From Asterias rubens (Eukaryota > Echinodermata > Asteroidea > Forcipulatida > Asteriidae): DNA of 64,000 nt. The notes below the pieces were generated by a model that was not told the DNA's origin, made no database searches, and was given only the letters and a program-made list of their open reading frames with translations. Positions within the stretch are counted from its first letter, which is position 1. Each line of letters opens with the position of its first letter. This document shows, piece after piece, positions 46,280 through 62,777 of this stretch. The DNA lies in contig NC_047072.1 of assembly GCF_902459465.1 (NCBI RefSeq), positions 17,465,776-17,529,775 of the forward strand. The letters run 5' to 3'. Both the position numbers and the translations under genes were made by a program.

Positions 46280-46890
46280 TATAGTCGTTGTGGTGATAAA
46301 AAGTGACAGGTTTGGTTGTATTTGTTTCAGGTGATCGGGTGTTAGTTTGTTATTTTGTTTGTGATTTTTGTTTTATTGGTTGATTGACTTGGCTTGTTTC
46401 TGTTGATGAAAACGCTTTGAAACTGCCTCTCATGCTGTTCATGTTTCCACTAACATGGCCAGACATTTCCGTCGGGGGGGGGGCAACGGCCTAAATGAAA
46501 AGGGGATTGTTTTATGTATGAAACAATTCAACTGCTTCTTTTTCTTCAAAGAAAAATGTGCTATTTGAGCAAGAACTATTGACTAGATGGGAAAGATCAT
46601 TTCACAACGAATTTTGGGAGTATTATATTCCCCCAGTGGGATTCTTAGTCCCTGATGCGACACAGAGTTGACAAGAAGGCCAAGTTTGTGGGATAAATGG
46701 CTACTTTAGAGCGTTGCAATGGGGTACAGGACAGAGAATTCTTAAAAAAGTTACTAATAACAAAATATGTATTAATATCTCTAGAGCGTGAAAACTTGTG
46801 AAAAGGCTGAGATAGTCAATAAACAATCACAATGCCTAAAATCACGATTAATCATAGCTGACTGCCCCTCCCATCAGTTCCTTATTACTG

Positions 46891-47145
46891 TGGGTGCGTT
46901 CGTTTTAGCTTCCCTGGGTCTACCCTGGACTGCCACCGGTGCGTTCAAAAAACTTCGATGTCGTTCCAGGGGCTCACCCGGGTCAGCCCCCAGTGCCCTG
47001 CTTGTGGAGTGGGTCACTTGGGGGCTGGCCCTGGTTCATGACGTCACTACGAGAGTGGTGAGTGGCCGTTCGTTTAGCTCTTGTCAGGGGCTCACCTGAG
47101 TGAACACCGCGGGGTAGACCCAGGGAAGCTAATCGAACGCACCCA
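46891..47145. mobile_element. Inverted-repeat MITE, TGGGTGCGTTCG family
   Basis: TGGGTGCGTTCGTTTTAGCT and AAGCTAATCGAACGCACCCA ends with CCAGGGGCTCACCCGGGTCA inside. Same family as 24146-24375. Confidence 0.8.
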
Positions 47146-47283
47146 TTGTTGTCAAAGACTGTACTACCAGATAAATTTAAAGCATTTTCTTACATCATCA
47201 GAAGAACGAAGCTAGTTGAAAAGTTTAACTTCGAACAAAAGATGTTTAATAACCCACACAAGACTTTCTAAAATCCAACTTAC

Positions 47284-47286
47284 CAT
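47284..47286 (-). CDS. Candidate exon 1 (initiator ATG) of tubulin gene D
   Basis: Minus strand GGAACT-ATG-GTAAGTTGG, the same ATG|GTAAGT arrangement as gene C. It is the best such site between gene D exon 2 and gene E. A TATATC at about 47372 could be a weak TATA element. Conflict: the plus strand just beyond reads an open frame that could instead be an exon (see findings). Confidence 0.4.
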
Positions 47287-47454
47287 AGTTCCTGGCTATG
47301 ATGGTTTCGTCAAGCAAGGTGGACTGCTCTGGTATGCCGAGAGCGCTGACAATGTACGCCTCGCACGATATAATGAGACAGGCCTTCACCTCGAAACAAC
47401 TTTTATATCAACATTTTTATTGTCTAACACCCCGATACAAGGACAATGGGTTAT

Positions 47455-47905
47455 TGTTCAGTCCCAACTTTAGAATTGTCCCAACTGTAGTTGGGACCAG
47501 TCCCAACTTGAGGGTTATAGTTGGGCCGGCCCAACGATAGCTGGGATTTAGAGATATGTCACCGTGGGCCCCAACTCTGGAATATTGTCCCAACTGTAGT
47601 TGAGACCGGTCCAAGAGTGTTCCAGTTGGGACAGCCCAACTATAGCTTGGATCCAGAGATCTTTGACCAGCGCCAACTCTAGAATTGTCCCAACTGTAGT
47701 TGGGACCGGTCACAACTTGAGTGTTGGGACGGCCCAACTCTAGAATTGTCCCAACTGTAGTTGGGACCGGTCACAACTTGAGTGTTGGGACGGCCCAACT
47801 GTAGAAGTGTCCCAACTGTCTTTGGGACCAGTGCCAACTTGAGTGGTACAGTTGGGAGGGCCCAACTATAGAGTTGTCCCAACTGAAGTTGGGTACGGTC
47901 CCCAC
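47455..47905. repeat. Minisatellite built on CCCAACTGTAGTTGGGAC
   Basis: About six units; the later ones repeat every 61-63 bp, the earlier ones every ~100 bp. Each unit contains the palindrome CCCAACTGTAGTTGGG and a second GGGACGGCCCAAC-type block. ORFs across it are repeat artefacts. Confidence 0.9.
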
Positions 47906-49093
47906 TTCATGAACTTTTGTCAAAATGACTCACAGAAATGTAACGTTTTATTTTAGGTAGAGAAATTTCACACTGCAAGAAAACAATAATTATGAGAGAC
48001 GTCAGTTGAGTTTTATTTTGTTCATGAGACTTGTACATAATGTTACTGTTTTCCGGTATAATACAGCCCGTTTTAAATCACAACAGACGATTTTTATGAC
48101 TTCCCTACTCTAAAAAATACTATATACTTCTTGTTCTACACAAGGGGAAGATTCTCGACTTATTCTACAAAATATTTTATAATTTTTTGGATAAAGTAGT
48201 TTTTGAATGTTTGCGGATATACATGCCGAAATCATAGACCTTTGAGAAGTCTTAATATTCATAAGGATTGGCTTTCGAATTGCAAATGAGGGCGTACATG
48301 TAATACACTTACAGTACAGTAAAAATTGACTGCGAAATTAATGCGTGATCAACGGTACATCCTTACCACGTGACCGTCAGGATATTGACGTTTGGCTCAA
48401 TCTCTGGCGTAGTTTACGAGCCTCGAAGTGTGACGTCAGATGTTCAGGCTCGGCTATCATTTCTAATATAGAGGGCGTACATTGGTAGACTTCAGTTCAC
48501 ATGGTTGTATTCTATATCATTTGGTTATATTTGGTTGTAGCTTTATTATTGTGTCCCTTCTCTTTGATCCTGTGGCTCAATTTTTTCCAAGATTCATACC
48601 GTGTAATGATGCATGTGATACTTGAAAAGGTGTCTAATATAGACAATGCGTATTTCTCATAGTAAAATGGGTACAAACTGTCTTCAAGTCTTACTATGTG
48701 TAATCGGGCCGTTTTTGTTAAAGTCATCAAAAACTTTACCCAGAAACCTGAGACTTGGAACCAGGCCCATTTTGAACAGCGCCACCCTGAGACAATTTAA
48801 TAAATATGTTACGTCAGCTTATTATAAGGTCCAAAATGTGTACATCTTTATGTGTAAACATTCGATTGTGCAAATAAGGGCAAATATTTCGAGTTTCCAT
48901 TCCGCAAAGAGCAAAACTCAATTTTAAGGAATATTAGGTGTTTAGATTAGCTTGGGTTCCCTGGAATGTGCAAGAAGAGATGTGCACATTAGTTTCTATG
49001 ACAACAATATTGATGTCTACTAACTCCTGCAGATTATGCTAAATGCAAAATAAGATACTTCTTGGAGACTGAAAGAAAGACAATTCAGAGAGT
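47906..49093. other. Intergenic, 3' flank of gene E
   Basis: No exon or family repeat supported. Confidence 0.35.
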
Positions 49094-54277
<5,184 letters not shown>

Positions 54278-54280
<3 letters not shown>

Positions 54281-54382
54281 GTTGAAGATCTGACTGCGAT
54301 TCTCTTGGAACGTAAAAGTGGAATGTATGTGGGATTTTTTTGAGATAATAAATCCAAGAAAAGATTCTTATATTTTATCCGG
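54278..54382 (-). promoter_or_regulatory. Exon 1, 5' UTR and TATA box of tubulin gene E
   Basis: Minus strand: GGATAAAATATAAGAATC with TATAAG at 54372-54367, about 90 bp before the ATG, predicting initiation near 54340 and a 5' UTR of about 60 nt ending CAGATCTTCAAC-ATG-GTGAGT. No upstream ATG is seen in that leader. Confidence 0.6.
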
Positions 54383-55117
54383 AGTGAGATAGTCAGAGCG
54401 GTCTTGATCCAACTGTGATGGGCGGGTCAGACGCGATACAAACCTCCCGACTGCAGGCTCGAAATGACTACAGCTTCTCGCGAACCTGTGTGTGCCCCAA
54501 GACGCACGCACGGCCTGCCGTCCGCAGCCGCGCATGCCTACCTTAATTATCACCCCAGGCCGCGATGTTAAACATCAAGTTGGATTCCTACGACGCTATT
54601 GGGTCGTGTCATCACTCCATCACGGTTGATTTCACACTCGACTTGAGGTACACAGCAGTTTCATGGAGAAGATGAAATAATCTTCTTTAACCAATTTGAG
54701 GACATTATAAGCTGTTTCAAAAAGCCACCGCCAGAGAGTTAGCGGTGCTGTAATTATTCACGCCTGCCTACGATACATTAAAATATGAAATTATGTCCAC
54801 CCTCTTGTGCAATGTAATTTAATTCCATTTCAATATCTAAACAACAAAATGCATGGAAAGTGGCTGCTTTTGAAGTACTTTGGCCAAGTATTACAATTAT
54901 TTTAAGAATTCATTTGAGGATGGAGTTAATGTATGAGGGGTTGGGGTACAAACGTATTAGTCCCATGGGGTTTCATAAATGAACGATCTAGTCGATTGTC
55001 GCCGAAATATGCTTATTCCTGATTTCTGTTTCGTTTTTACTCTAAATGGATCTTGACAGCTTATGTGGTTACAAACTGCAAAATTGTTTGTACATGGTTG
55101 TTGATCGCGAGATAATA
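54383..55117. other. Upstream region of gene E
   Basis: A GC-richer stretch to about 54560, then AT-rich sequence. No gene recognised. Confidence 0.35.
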
Positions 55118-55319
55118 GGGACTTTTCGTTTTCGACGACGGATGGTTCTGCGACGGTAAAGATGACATTTGGCGTCATCTGCGCATGCGTCGGCTTTGAG
55201 GACGGTCGTCCCTCAATTTCTACGACAGTACTTGGGATGAATCTTCGTTGTGCTGAAAACGACAACGTTTAGCTGAACAACCGTCACAGAACCATCCGTC
55301 GTCGAAAACGAAAAGTCCC
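55118..55319. mobile_element. 202-bp hairpin-ended MITE (partner 38383-38584)
   Basis: GGGACTTTTCGTTTTCGACG and CGTCGAAAACGAAAAGTCCC ends, flanked by TA on each side (55116-55117 and 55320-55321). Same interior as the partner. Confidence 0.9.
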
Positions 55320-55329
55320 TAATGTCGGG

Positions 55330-56082
55330 ATCCCAACCTACATTTGTTTCCCTTCTTTTTTTTAGGGGATGGGGGTGGGGTGAGTAAGGGGAGGGTGTCA
55401 TGGAAAGAAGATGTCAACGACCTCACTTATCAACCTGAGCAGAGTCATTCTCAAAGACTAAAATGACAGTATCCTAGCTAATGTAACCGAAGCAGTCAAC
55501 TGGAAAGAAGTGACAGGAGCGAAGCAGAATGCATTCAGATGGATGAACAAGAAAAAGCAATTTGGGGAAGTCGGAATTCTTTTCCAATTAAGAAGATCTA
55601 AACTCATCTTAAGATCCCGATTAAAACGTTTATTTTTTTGGGAAAACTAAAGTGAGTGCTTGTCCAAAGAAGGGGGGTATTATTAATAGACTCTTTTCAA
55701 TAAATGCAATACACAGTAACCTCAGCATCTTAGTGCGAAACGTTTAGATTTCAAATGAAGCACAATGGGTGTGTTCCCAACCACTTGGCAGTTTCAGAAA
55801 ATTATGCAAAAAAAATGCGAATTTGCGTATTCATACTGATATCATAACAACGACCAGGGCGCACTTTCACGGCTCTTATTTTCCAATATGGAACAAAGAA
55901 TATACAAAGCAGCAAAATCACAAAATAAAGTATCCAACAAAATTAAACAAGAAAGCCAAAAGGGCAATACACAAGAAACCTATAAAACAAACGAAAAAGG
56001 GGACATTACCGCGAATTCACTCTCATGGTGTCCATAGAATCACGCGCTTAAAGGCGCCATAAGCGCAAATTCGGTTTCTGCT
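55330..56082. other. Intergenic, nothing recognised
   Basis: No supported gene. The 97-codon frame at 55769-56062 is Lys/Thr-rich and has no family resemblance. Confidence 0.3.
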
Positions 56083-56215
56083 AAGCAGAAATGAGCAGAA
56101 TGCCACTCACAAAACGTACAATTGACAGGGTAGTTTGGCCGACAACCCCATTCTGCTCAGCATAATTTTGTCGTGCTTAGCTAGTTTTTATGCATAAGCA
56201 GCTCTACGTGATTCC
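56083..56215. mobile_element. MITE fragment, GCTTAGCTAGTTTTTATGC family
   Basis: CTGCTAAGCAGAAATGAGCA, AATGCCACTCAC and AAGCAGCTCTACGTGATTCC, as in 24430-24608. Confidence 0.45.
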
Positions 56216-56251
56216 AGGTGCGATGACAATATTGGACTGTGCATAAAGATT

Positions 56252-56380
56252 GGCCGTGTCCGAAACGACGACTTCGGCTACAGCTACGTCTAGATCAGCG
56301 CGTCTACCAGTGTTGAAGAATAGCAGACGCGCGCGATCTAGTCGTAGCTGTAGCCGAAGTCGCCGTTTCGGACACGGCCT
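56252..56380. mobile_element. 129-bp near-perfect palindromic MITE
   Basis: GGCCGTGTCCGAAACGACGA and TCGCCGTTTCGGACACGGCC ends; CTACGTCTAGATCAGCGCG and CGCGCGATCTAGTCGTAG inside. Only about 25 bp in the middle is unpaired. Confidence 0.8.
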
Positions 56381-56389
56381 AAGTCTTTC

Positions 56390-57395
56390 AACACCTGCCA
56401 AGGTCCAATGGTTTTTGTGTTTATTAGCCTCGTCCAAGGCTCTTTACACAAGCACCGCGCCGGCCCGCTGCTATGAATCCACGAACTGCGTGTACATGTG
56501 TACTACTACTATACCGCGCGCACGATACTGTGGGGTCGAAACATGGCTTTTCGAGGTATGAACGAGGTCACAAAACGAAGTATGATTTTGTTGCGTATAG
56601 AGCCTTCGGCAAGGCTATGTGTTTATCTGCTGTTAAACGACTGTTCAAGGAATATGGGCGAGTTTGTAAACGGGTAAATCATAGTTCCATTAAAAATTAT
56701 TATTATGATGTTGGTGCGAAACAGGTTTCATGAGAACAGTAATTACTACTCACAACCTTTATAATGTTATGCATTGGTTTCACTGGAACGTTCCATTCCA
56801 TTAGAGGGGTGTACATACGTAATCCCTGGTTGTGGCAAAGTGTGTATTGATTTGAAATAGGGACTTTGTAATTAAGCTAATGCATTAATGTCGTGAAAGG
56901 TCGATCAGTATGTTCAACATGGATTAATCTAATTGAACAGGGAACCAGTAAATAATAATTTATATCGTATGGTTTCATTACAGAGGCGAGCTATTATTGA
57001 AAATGTGAACCAGTAAATAATATATCACATCTCGTGGTTTCAATGCAGAGGCGAGCTATACTTAAAATACTTACTTCAACAAGCAATCAATGAAATAAAA
57101 ACCTTTTATTTGCCAACTGTTTTCAAAGGAGGATAAAACAAAATATACGGAAACGTCATTATGAATTCAAAGGAATTGGTCAAATATGAAGCAGATGTTG
57201 TCACCGCAAACAAATATTTATTTTGAGGGTTCCATGAGGCAATTATTTCTTAGTCATGCTTTAATATATAATGTTGATGGTTAACTCTAGAAGGATGCTC
57301 AATCAGATGAAGCAACGCTTCCTATTGTAATTATAAGTCAGTAGATAGCGATGAAGCTGAGCATTTATCGAATCAAACCTCTTAAAGGATCTTAA
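56390..57395. other. Intergenic, nothing recognised
   Basis: Two related segments, GAACCAGTAAATAATAATTT (about 56940) and GAACCAGTAAATAATATATC (about 57007), each followed by CAGAGGCGAGCTAT, make a 68-bp tandem duplication. Confidence 0.45.
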
Positions 57396-57480
57396 AGGCA
57401 CTGGCCACTATTGGTAATTACTCCCAAAAAATTGTTAGAAAAAAAAAGTGCTTGGTTATGAGCAAATAAGTGAGAAAAAA
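57396..57480 (-). mobile_element. TTAA-MITE, truncated
   Basis: TTAA 57392-57395 then AGGCACTGGCCACTATTGGT; lost after TGAGCAAATAAGTGAG. Confidence 0.7.
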
Positions 57481-58097
57481 TTCCATAATCGAAGCGAGAA
57501 GTTTCTTGCCGAGTTAGTTTTTGTCTCCATTAATTTTCAGAGTCACTTCTAAACGTATCCCTTTAAGTGAAAGTTTGCAGCTTCTTCTTACAAGCCGTGA
57601 CCCAATCTGGAATGTGAGAATGAACCGCGGTAGTGGAAAGGAACCCTCTGCCCTTCTCGATTGCACCCATCAAGCGATGGGTCTGAAATCAATCACCTTT
57701 GAAAGATATTTACTTCTAAGTAAAATGTTGAAGTTGATATCATACAGTCATGAAGACACGTTTACTGTTTGTGGCTTGAGCAACAACTAAGTTATGTTTT
57801 CAGAATTGCATTGCTGTCGTTTCTGTCTCACATTAATTTTTTTATAATAACGTTTATGCTCTGTACTTTTTAATTACTGTGCAATTCATTCTTTGGGTTG
57901 CAATGGGTTTTTTAATACACCAATAACAACAATGTGTAATAAATATTTCCCACCCCCCCCCCTCCACCCTATGTCTTTACTATGTTATGAGAACCGTATG
58001 AACAATAATCAGAGAGTGGGTGTACATTGAGGAGTATTCGAGAATGAACAGGCATCCCCCCAAAAAATAAAAACGCACAAAAATAATGCTTTAGGAT

Positions 58098-58237
58098 GTT
58101 ATTTCTTTCATTATTTTCTTGCAACTTTGATGACCAATTGAGTCAAAATTTACACAAAGTAGTTTGTTATGCATGTTGGGATACACCGAGTGATGCTTTC
58201 CAAATGCGTCGAGGGTCTTTGAATACCCACCTTCAAA
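58098..58237 (-). mobile_element. TTAA-MITE fragment
   Basis: TTTCTTTCATTATTTTCTTG, GCAACTTTGATGACCAATTG and GGGATACACCGAGTG, the 3' third of the minus orientation. Confidence 0.65.
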
Positions 58238-58350
58238 GTCTTTAAAAAAAAAATGGACTCACTACACAGCATGAAGATACAATCTAATCAAGTGTTTAAC
58301 TTACTTCGTATAAACACCAGGGGTGTAATTTTAACACCATAGTGTTTTAA

Positions 58351-58698
58351 AGAAGTGTCTCACTTGGTGTATCTCAACATATGCATAAAATAACAAACCT
58401 GTGAAAATTTGAGCTCAATTGGTGGTCGAAGTTGCGAGATAATAATTAAAGAAAAAAAACCTTGTTACACGAATTTGGGTGCAGTCTGATGATTGATTTC
58501 GAGACCTCAAATTCTAAATCTGAGGTCTCGAAATCAAATTCGTAGAAATTTACTTCTTTCTCGAAAACTATGGCAATTCAGAGGGAGCCGTTTCTCACAA
58601 TGTTTTATACTATCAACCTCTCCCCATTACTCGTCACCAAGTAAGGTTTTATGGTAATAATTAATTTGAGTAATTATTACCAATGGTGTCCACTGCCT
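58351..58698 (+). mobile_element. TTAA-MITE lacking its first 30 bp
   Basis: Begins GAAGTGTCTCACTTGGTG, has an intact GAGACCTCAAATTC centre, and ends ACCAATGGTGTCCACTGCCT. Confidence 0.8.
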
Positions 58699-59119
58699 TC
58701 AACACACAAATAACAATAATGTGTAATAAATCCCCCCACCCTGTCTTTACTGTGTTATGAGAATCTTATTAGGAACAATGATCAGAGAGAGCATTGAATA
58801 CCCACCTTTAACGTCGTTAAAAAGTGACTCACTACGCAGCATGAAGATACAATCTAATCAAGTGTTTAACTTACTTCGTATAAACACCAGGGGGGTAATT
58901 TTAACACCACAGTGTTTTAAAACAATACCGTTTAATACTAAGAATGGTTCAGCACTAAAACGTACGTATCGATCCATCACCAGTTGGTAACGAAATACAA
59001 AAAACTAATTTCATTCACAGATGTATTTTTCTCCAATTTGATCAAGCAATCCCTTGTTATCTAAATAAAAAATCCTGACACTTACACGAGAGGGCGGCAG
59101 ACGGCTAAACGTGCCGCAC

Positions 59120-59962
59120 TTATTCTGGTTTTAATCGCAAGGCGTACATTTTCTCATACCACGGCTGGTTCCTCTTGACGCATTCAACAACATCCGGAGG
59201 CAAGTCCTCCATCCTGTACTCTGTCTTGTTGACAAGGAAGCTGTGACTCTTCATCGCCTTGTCATAGAACCCACCTTGTTCCCCTCCCCACTGAAAGAAC
59301 TTGGAGCAGTGCCATTTATTCTCCTCTGTGCCCTTTTGGGCGGCAAAGTTTAACATGTCCTCCTTGTACGGGATGCCGACTTCCGAGCAGTACCGGCGCA
59401 AGGTCTCCCCGGGGTGAGCAGCCAAATCATCGGCGTCAACAACGACCGGTGTCTGGTGGAGAACAGATCGCACGTAGTCCATGAGATTATAACTGGCCTT
59501 GTAAACGGATGAAGGGCTGACGTAGCTTTCAAGGTCTCCCGGTAGGTTTGAGTCGACGCCATTTTTCTCACCCGACAACAGTTGTGTGATTCTCTTTCGG
59601 TAGGCCGACCACACCTTCACGGGGTCCCTGATCATGAAAGTGTGGCGGTAACCACCCGGTAGCATCTCAAACTTCCCATCCATTGCGAAGGCCATGTCCT
59701 TCACAAAGACAGACTGTGGATAATCCCTCTCCAGCTTAGCCGTTGTCCAACTGTAGGTCTGCCAGTCATTCACCAGGTCTGCCGAGTGGATCTGGGCCGG
59801 CCATGCGACGCGCCTCTCCGGGCCAAAACTGTGACAGTTGTCGTAGGGCTCCACGAAGATTTCGGTGTTGCCTCTTGCCGCCATGCATCTCGTGAAAACT
59901 GTGGACAGGCACATGGGTACACCCCAAAGGATAACGCGACTCGTAGACTCATCCATGGCCAT
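59120..59962 (-). CDS. Sulfotransferase-like P-loop protein, single 280-codon exon
   Basis: Intact frame of 280 codons. Near the N terminus LWGVPMCLSTVFTRCM (residues 12-27) resembles the 5'-phosphosulfate-binding loop that binds PAPS; VFVKDMAFAM (85-94) follows; FMIRDPVKVWSAYRKR (109-124) fits the 3'-phosphate-binding segment with RDP and a downstream Tyr-Arg-Lys; VVVDADDLAAHPGETLRRYC (153-172) is the usual late helix before the C-terminal lid. This is the pattern of cytosolic sulfotransferase-like proteins often annotated in invertebrates as branched-chain-amino-acid aminotransferase-like. It has no signal peptide. Two nearby in-frame ATGs (MAM) exist; I take the first. An AG precedes the ATG directly, so a 5' non-coding exon upstream is possible. 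Substrate unknown. No tubulin-related role is implied by the location. Confidence 0.85.
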   Translation of the reverse strand: MAMDESTSRVILWGVPMCLSTVFTRCMAARGNTEIFVEPYDNCHSFGPERRVAWPAQIHSADLVNDWQTYSWTTAKLERDYPQSVFVKDMAFAMDGKFEMLPGGYRHTFMIRDPVKVWSAYRKRITQLLSGEKNGVDSNLPGDLESYVSPSSVYKASYNLMDYVRSVLHQTPVVVDADDLAAHPGETLRRYCSEVGIPYKEDMLNFAAQKGTEENKWHCSKFFQWGGEQGGFYDKAMKSHSFLVNKTEYRMEDLPPDVVECVKRNQPWYEKMYALRLKPE

Positions 59963-60077
59963 CTTATAACCGGTATTAATCTGATTAAAAATATTAGAAA
60001 GAGTACACAGAAATATAGCGTAAATGATTGAGTCTATAATGGACCCTTTTGGTTCACAAACACTATTGAACTCTGCT

Positions 60078-61060
60078 CTACCAGCCAGGCCCCTAGGTGA
60101 TGATGCCCATGCCTACATCATTACATACTGTGAAGGGGTAACCCTGTTTCAGCCCCAGGAGTAGGTGGCTCCTAGTGGATGATACCCATGCCTACATCAT
60201 TACATACTGTGAAGGGTGTAACCCTGTTTCAGCCCTAGGAGTAGGTGGCTCCTAGTGGATGACACCCATGCCTACATCCTTAGGGACTGTGAAGGGGGTA
60301 ACCCTGTTTCAACCCAAGGAGTAGGTGGCTCCTAGTGGATGATACCCATGCCTACATCCTTAGGGACTGTGAAGGGGGTAACCCTGTTTCAACCCAAGGA
60401 GTAGGTGGCTCCTAGTGGATGATACCCATGCCTACATCCTTAGGGACTCCGGAGAGGGTAACCCTGTTTCAGCCCTAGGAGTAGGTGGCTCCTAGTGGAT
60501 GATACCCATGCCTACATCCTTAGGGACTGTGAAGGGGGTAACCCTGTTTCAGCCCTAGGAGTAGGTGGCTCCTAGTGGATGATACCCATGCCTACATCCT
60601 TAGGGACTGTGAAGGGGGTAACCCTGTTTCAGCCCTAGAGGAGTAGGTGGCTCTTAGTGGATGATACCCATGCCTACATCCTTTAATAGGGACTGTGAAG
60701 GGTGTAACCCTGTTTCAATCCCAGGAGTAGGTGGCTTCTAGTGGTTGACACCCATGCCTACATCCTTAGGGACTGTGAAGGGGGCAACCCTGTTTCAGCC
60801 CCAGGAGTAGGTGGCTCTTAGTGGATGATACCCATGCTTACCCCCTTACGGACCGTGAAGGGGTAACCCTGTTTCAGCCCAAGGAGTAGGTGGCTCCTAG
60901 TGGATGATAATTATGCCTACATCCTTATAGACTGTGAAGGGGTAACCCTGTTTTAGCTGCTATGAGTATAGGTGGCTCCTAGTGGATGATACCCATGCCT
61001 ACATCATTCAACATGGACTGTGAAAGGGGCAAACCTTGTTTCAGACCCCATGAGAAAATT
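60078..61060. repeat. 80-bp satellite, about 12 units
   Basis: Units with GTAGGTGGCTCCTAGTGGAT, ACCCATGCCTACATCCTTAG and GTAACCCTGTTTCAGCCC. Unit starts at 60161, 60241, 60321, 60401, 60481 and 60561 are exactly 80 bp apart; later units vary by a few bases. Related single copies are in tubulin introns (16865, 28435). Confidence 0.95.
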
Positions 61061-61143
61061 GCAACATGCCCCTAGTGGCAGTTGCTTTGGGTCAACATCC
61101 CAAATCAGTTAAAGACACTGGACACCTTTGGTGCCTTTAAGGC

Positions 61144-61875
61144 AGGCACTGAAAATGTTTGGTAATTATCAAAGACCAGTGTTTTCACTGGGTGTATCCC
61201 AACAAAACATGCATAAAATCACGGCCTGTGAAAATTGGGGCTCAATTTGTCATCGAAGTTGCAAGAGAATAATGGAGAAGAAAAAAATACCTGTGTTGCA
61301 CAAAATTAATGTGTTCGCTTTCAGAGGCTTAAAGGCAGTAGACAATATTGGTAATTGTCAAAGACTAGCCTTCACAGTTGGTGTATCTTAACATATGCAT
61401 AAAATAACAAACCTGTGTAAATTTGAGCTCAATCGGTCATCGAACTTGCGAGATAATAATGAACGAAAAAACGCCCTTGTCACCTGAAGTTGTGTGCGTT
61501 TAGATGGTTGATTTCGAGACCTCAATAAGTTCTAAATCTGAGGTGTCGAAATCAAATTCGTGGAAAACTACGGCACTTCAGAGGGAGCCGTTTTTCACAA
61601 TGTTTTATACCATCAACCTCTCCCCATTACTTGTCACCAAGAAAGGTTTTATGCTCATAATTATTTTGAGTAATTACCAATAGTGTCCACTGCCTTTAAG
61701 GCTTCAGCTGAGGTTTTTTGATATTGTGTGATAAACTACCTCTTTTCTCAAAAACTACTCGGAGGGAGCCGTTTATCACGGTGCTTTATATAACCAACAG
61801 TTCTCCAATGCTCGAATACCATGCAAGCTTTTATGCTTACAGTTATTTCGAGTCATTACCAATAGTGTCTTGCCT
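61144..61875 (+). mobile_element. TTAA-MITE interrupted by another copy of its own family
   Basis: Left part starts AGGCACTGAAAATGTTTGG; right part resumes GGCTTCAGCTGAGGTTTTTT after the insert and ends CCAATAGTGTCTTGCCT before TTAA. Confidence 0.85.
61333..61695 (+). mobile_element. TTAA-MITE nested in a TTAA-MITE
   Basis: AGGCAGTAGACAATATTGGT to CCAATAGTGTCCACTGCCT, flanked by exact TTAA on both sides (61329-61332 and 61696-61699). This is the clearest target-site duplication in the window. Confidence 0.92.
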
Positions 61876-61879
61876 TTAA

Positions 61880-62423
61880 AAAGCGACAGCATTATCGCGC
61901 AGAATAATTGGCGCCACAACTAATTTTCAAGTTGCCCAAAAATCAGCAGTTAGTTTGAAACTTTCTCCATGAGCACGGATGATTCCTTTCACTTTCAATG
62001 GTCAATATTATTTTTGTCCCTCATTATTTCTTGTCATTGTGGTTTTATTAGTGGTTTCTTGCCAGGATGACCCTGAACAAATTATAATTTGAAAGCAACA
62101 AATTTAGCAGGTCATTATAATATCCTTTTGTTAGATGGATCTTCCAATAAGTATAGAAAGAACCCCCAATTATTGTGTTTTGTTAGGGCTTAATGATGAC
62201 ATTGGAATGCTATGATTCTAATCTCAACAAGCGTGTTCAAGGTTCCATTGTATACGTGTGGGGTACTTGGGGTCAACTCGACTCGTTTGCTTCCGGATAA
62301 GTCGCCGTGTGAACGAACTTTTCCACCGTACAAAATTGGACGCTGCATTGGGGTGGTACCAGACTCTTTACCTTCCCCCATCACCCATGAACAAGAATGT
62401 TTCTGGTTTGGGGTCCTCCTTAA
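61880..62423. other. Intergenic, nothing recognised
   Basis: The 81-codon minus frame at 62190-62435 has no family resemblance. Confidence 0.3.
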
Positions 62424-62777
62424 GACCCGAGACACTATTGGTAATTACTCAAAACAATTCGTAGCATAACAACTTTGGTAACGATCAATGGAGAGCTGTT
62501 GATAGTATAAAACATTGTGAGAAACAGTTCCTCTGAAGTAACGTAGTTTTTGAGAAAGAAGTAATTTCTCACTAAAATATTTCGAGAGCTCAGCTGAGGT
62601 CTCGAAATCAAGCAAACAGCTCGTGTGAAAAGGGTGTTTTTTCTTCCATTATTCTTTCGCAAATTCGACAACCAATTGAGGTCAAATTTTCACAGGTCTG
62701 TTATTTTATACATATTTTGAGGTACAACAAGCAAGTGAAAGACTGGTTTTGACAATTAACAGATGTGTCCAGTGCCT
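62424..62777 (-). mobile_element. TTAA-MITE
   Basis: TTAA 62420-62423 and 62778-62781. Degraded start GACCCGAGACACTATTGGT, end GATGTGTCCAGTGCCT. Confidence 0.85.

Larger units (their letters stand above)
57929..58926. repeat. Local duplication separated by a TTAA-MITE
   Basis: CAATGTGTAATAAAT, CTTTACTATGTTATGAGAA and AATCAGAGAG at 57930-58016 recur at 58713-58795. TGGACTCACTACACAGCATG ... AAACACCAGGGGTGTAATTT at 58254-58330 recurs at 58826-58900. The first copy holds a MITE fragment (58098-58237) that the second lacks, and another MITE (58351-58698) lies between them. Confidence 0.75.

Noticed and set aside
54368-54553. 61-codon minus ORF upstream of tubulin E
   Set aside because: Overlaps the TATA box and promoter of gene E and has no family resemblance.
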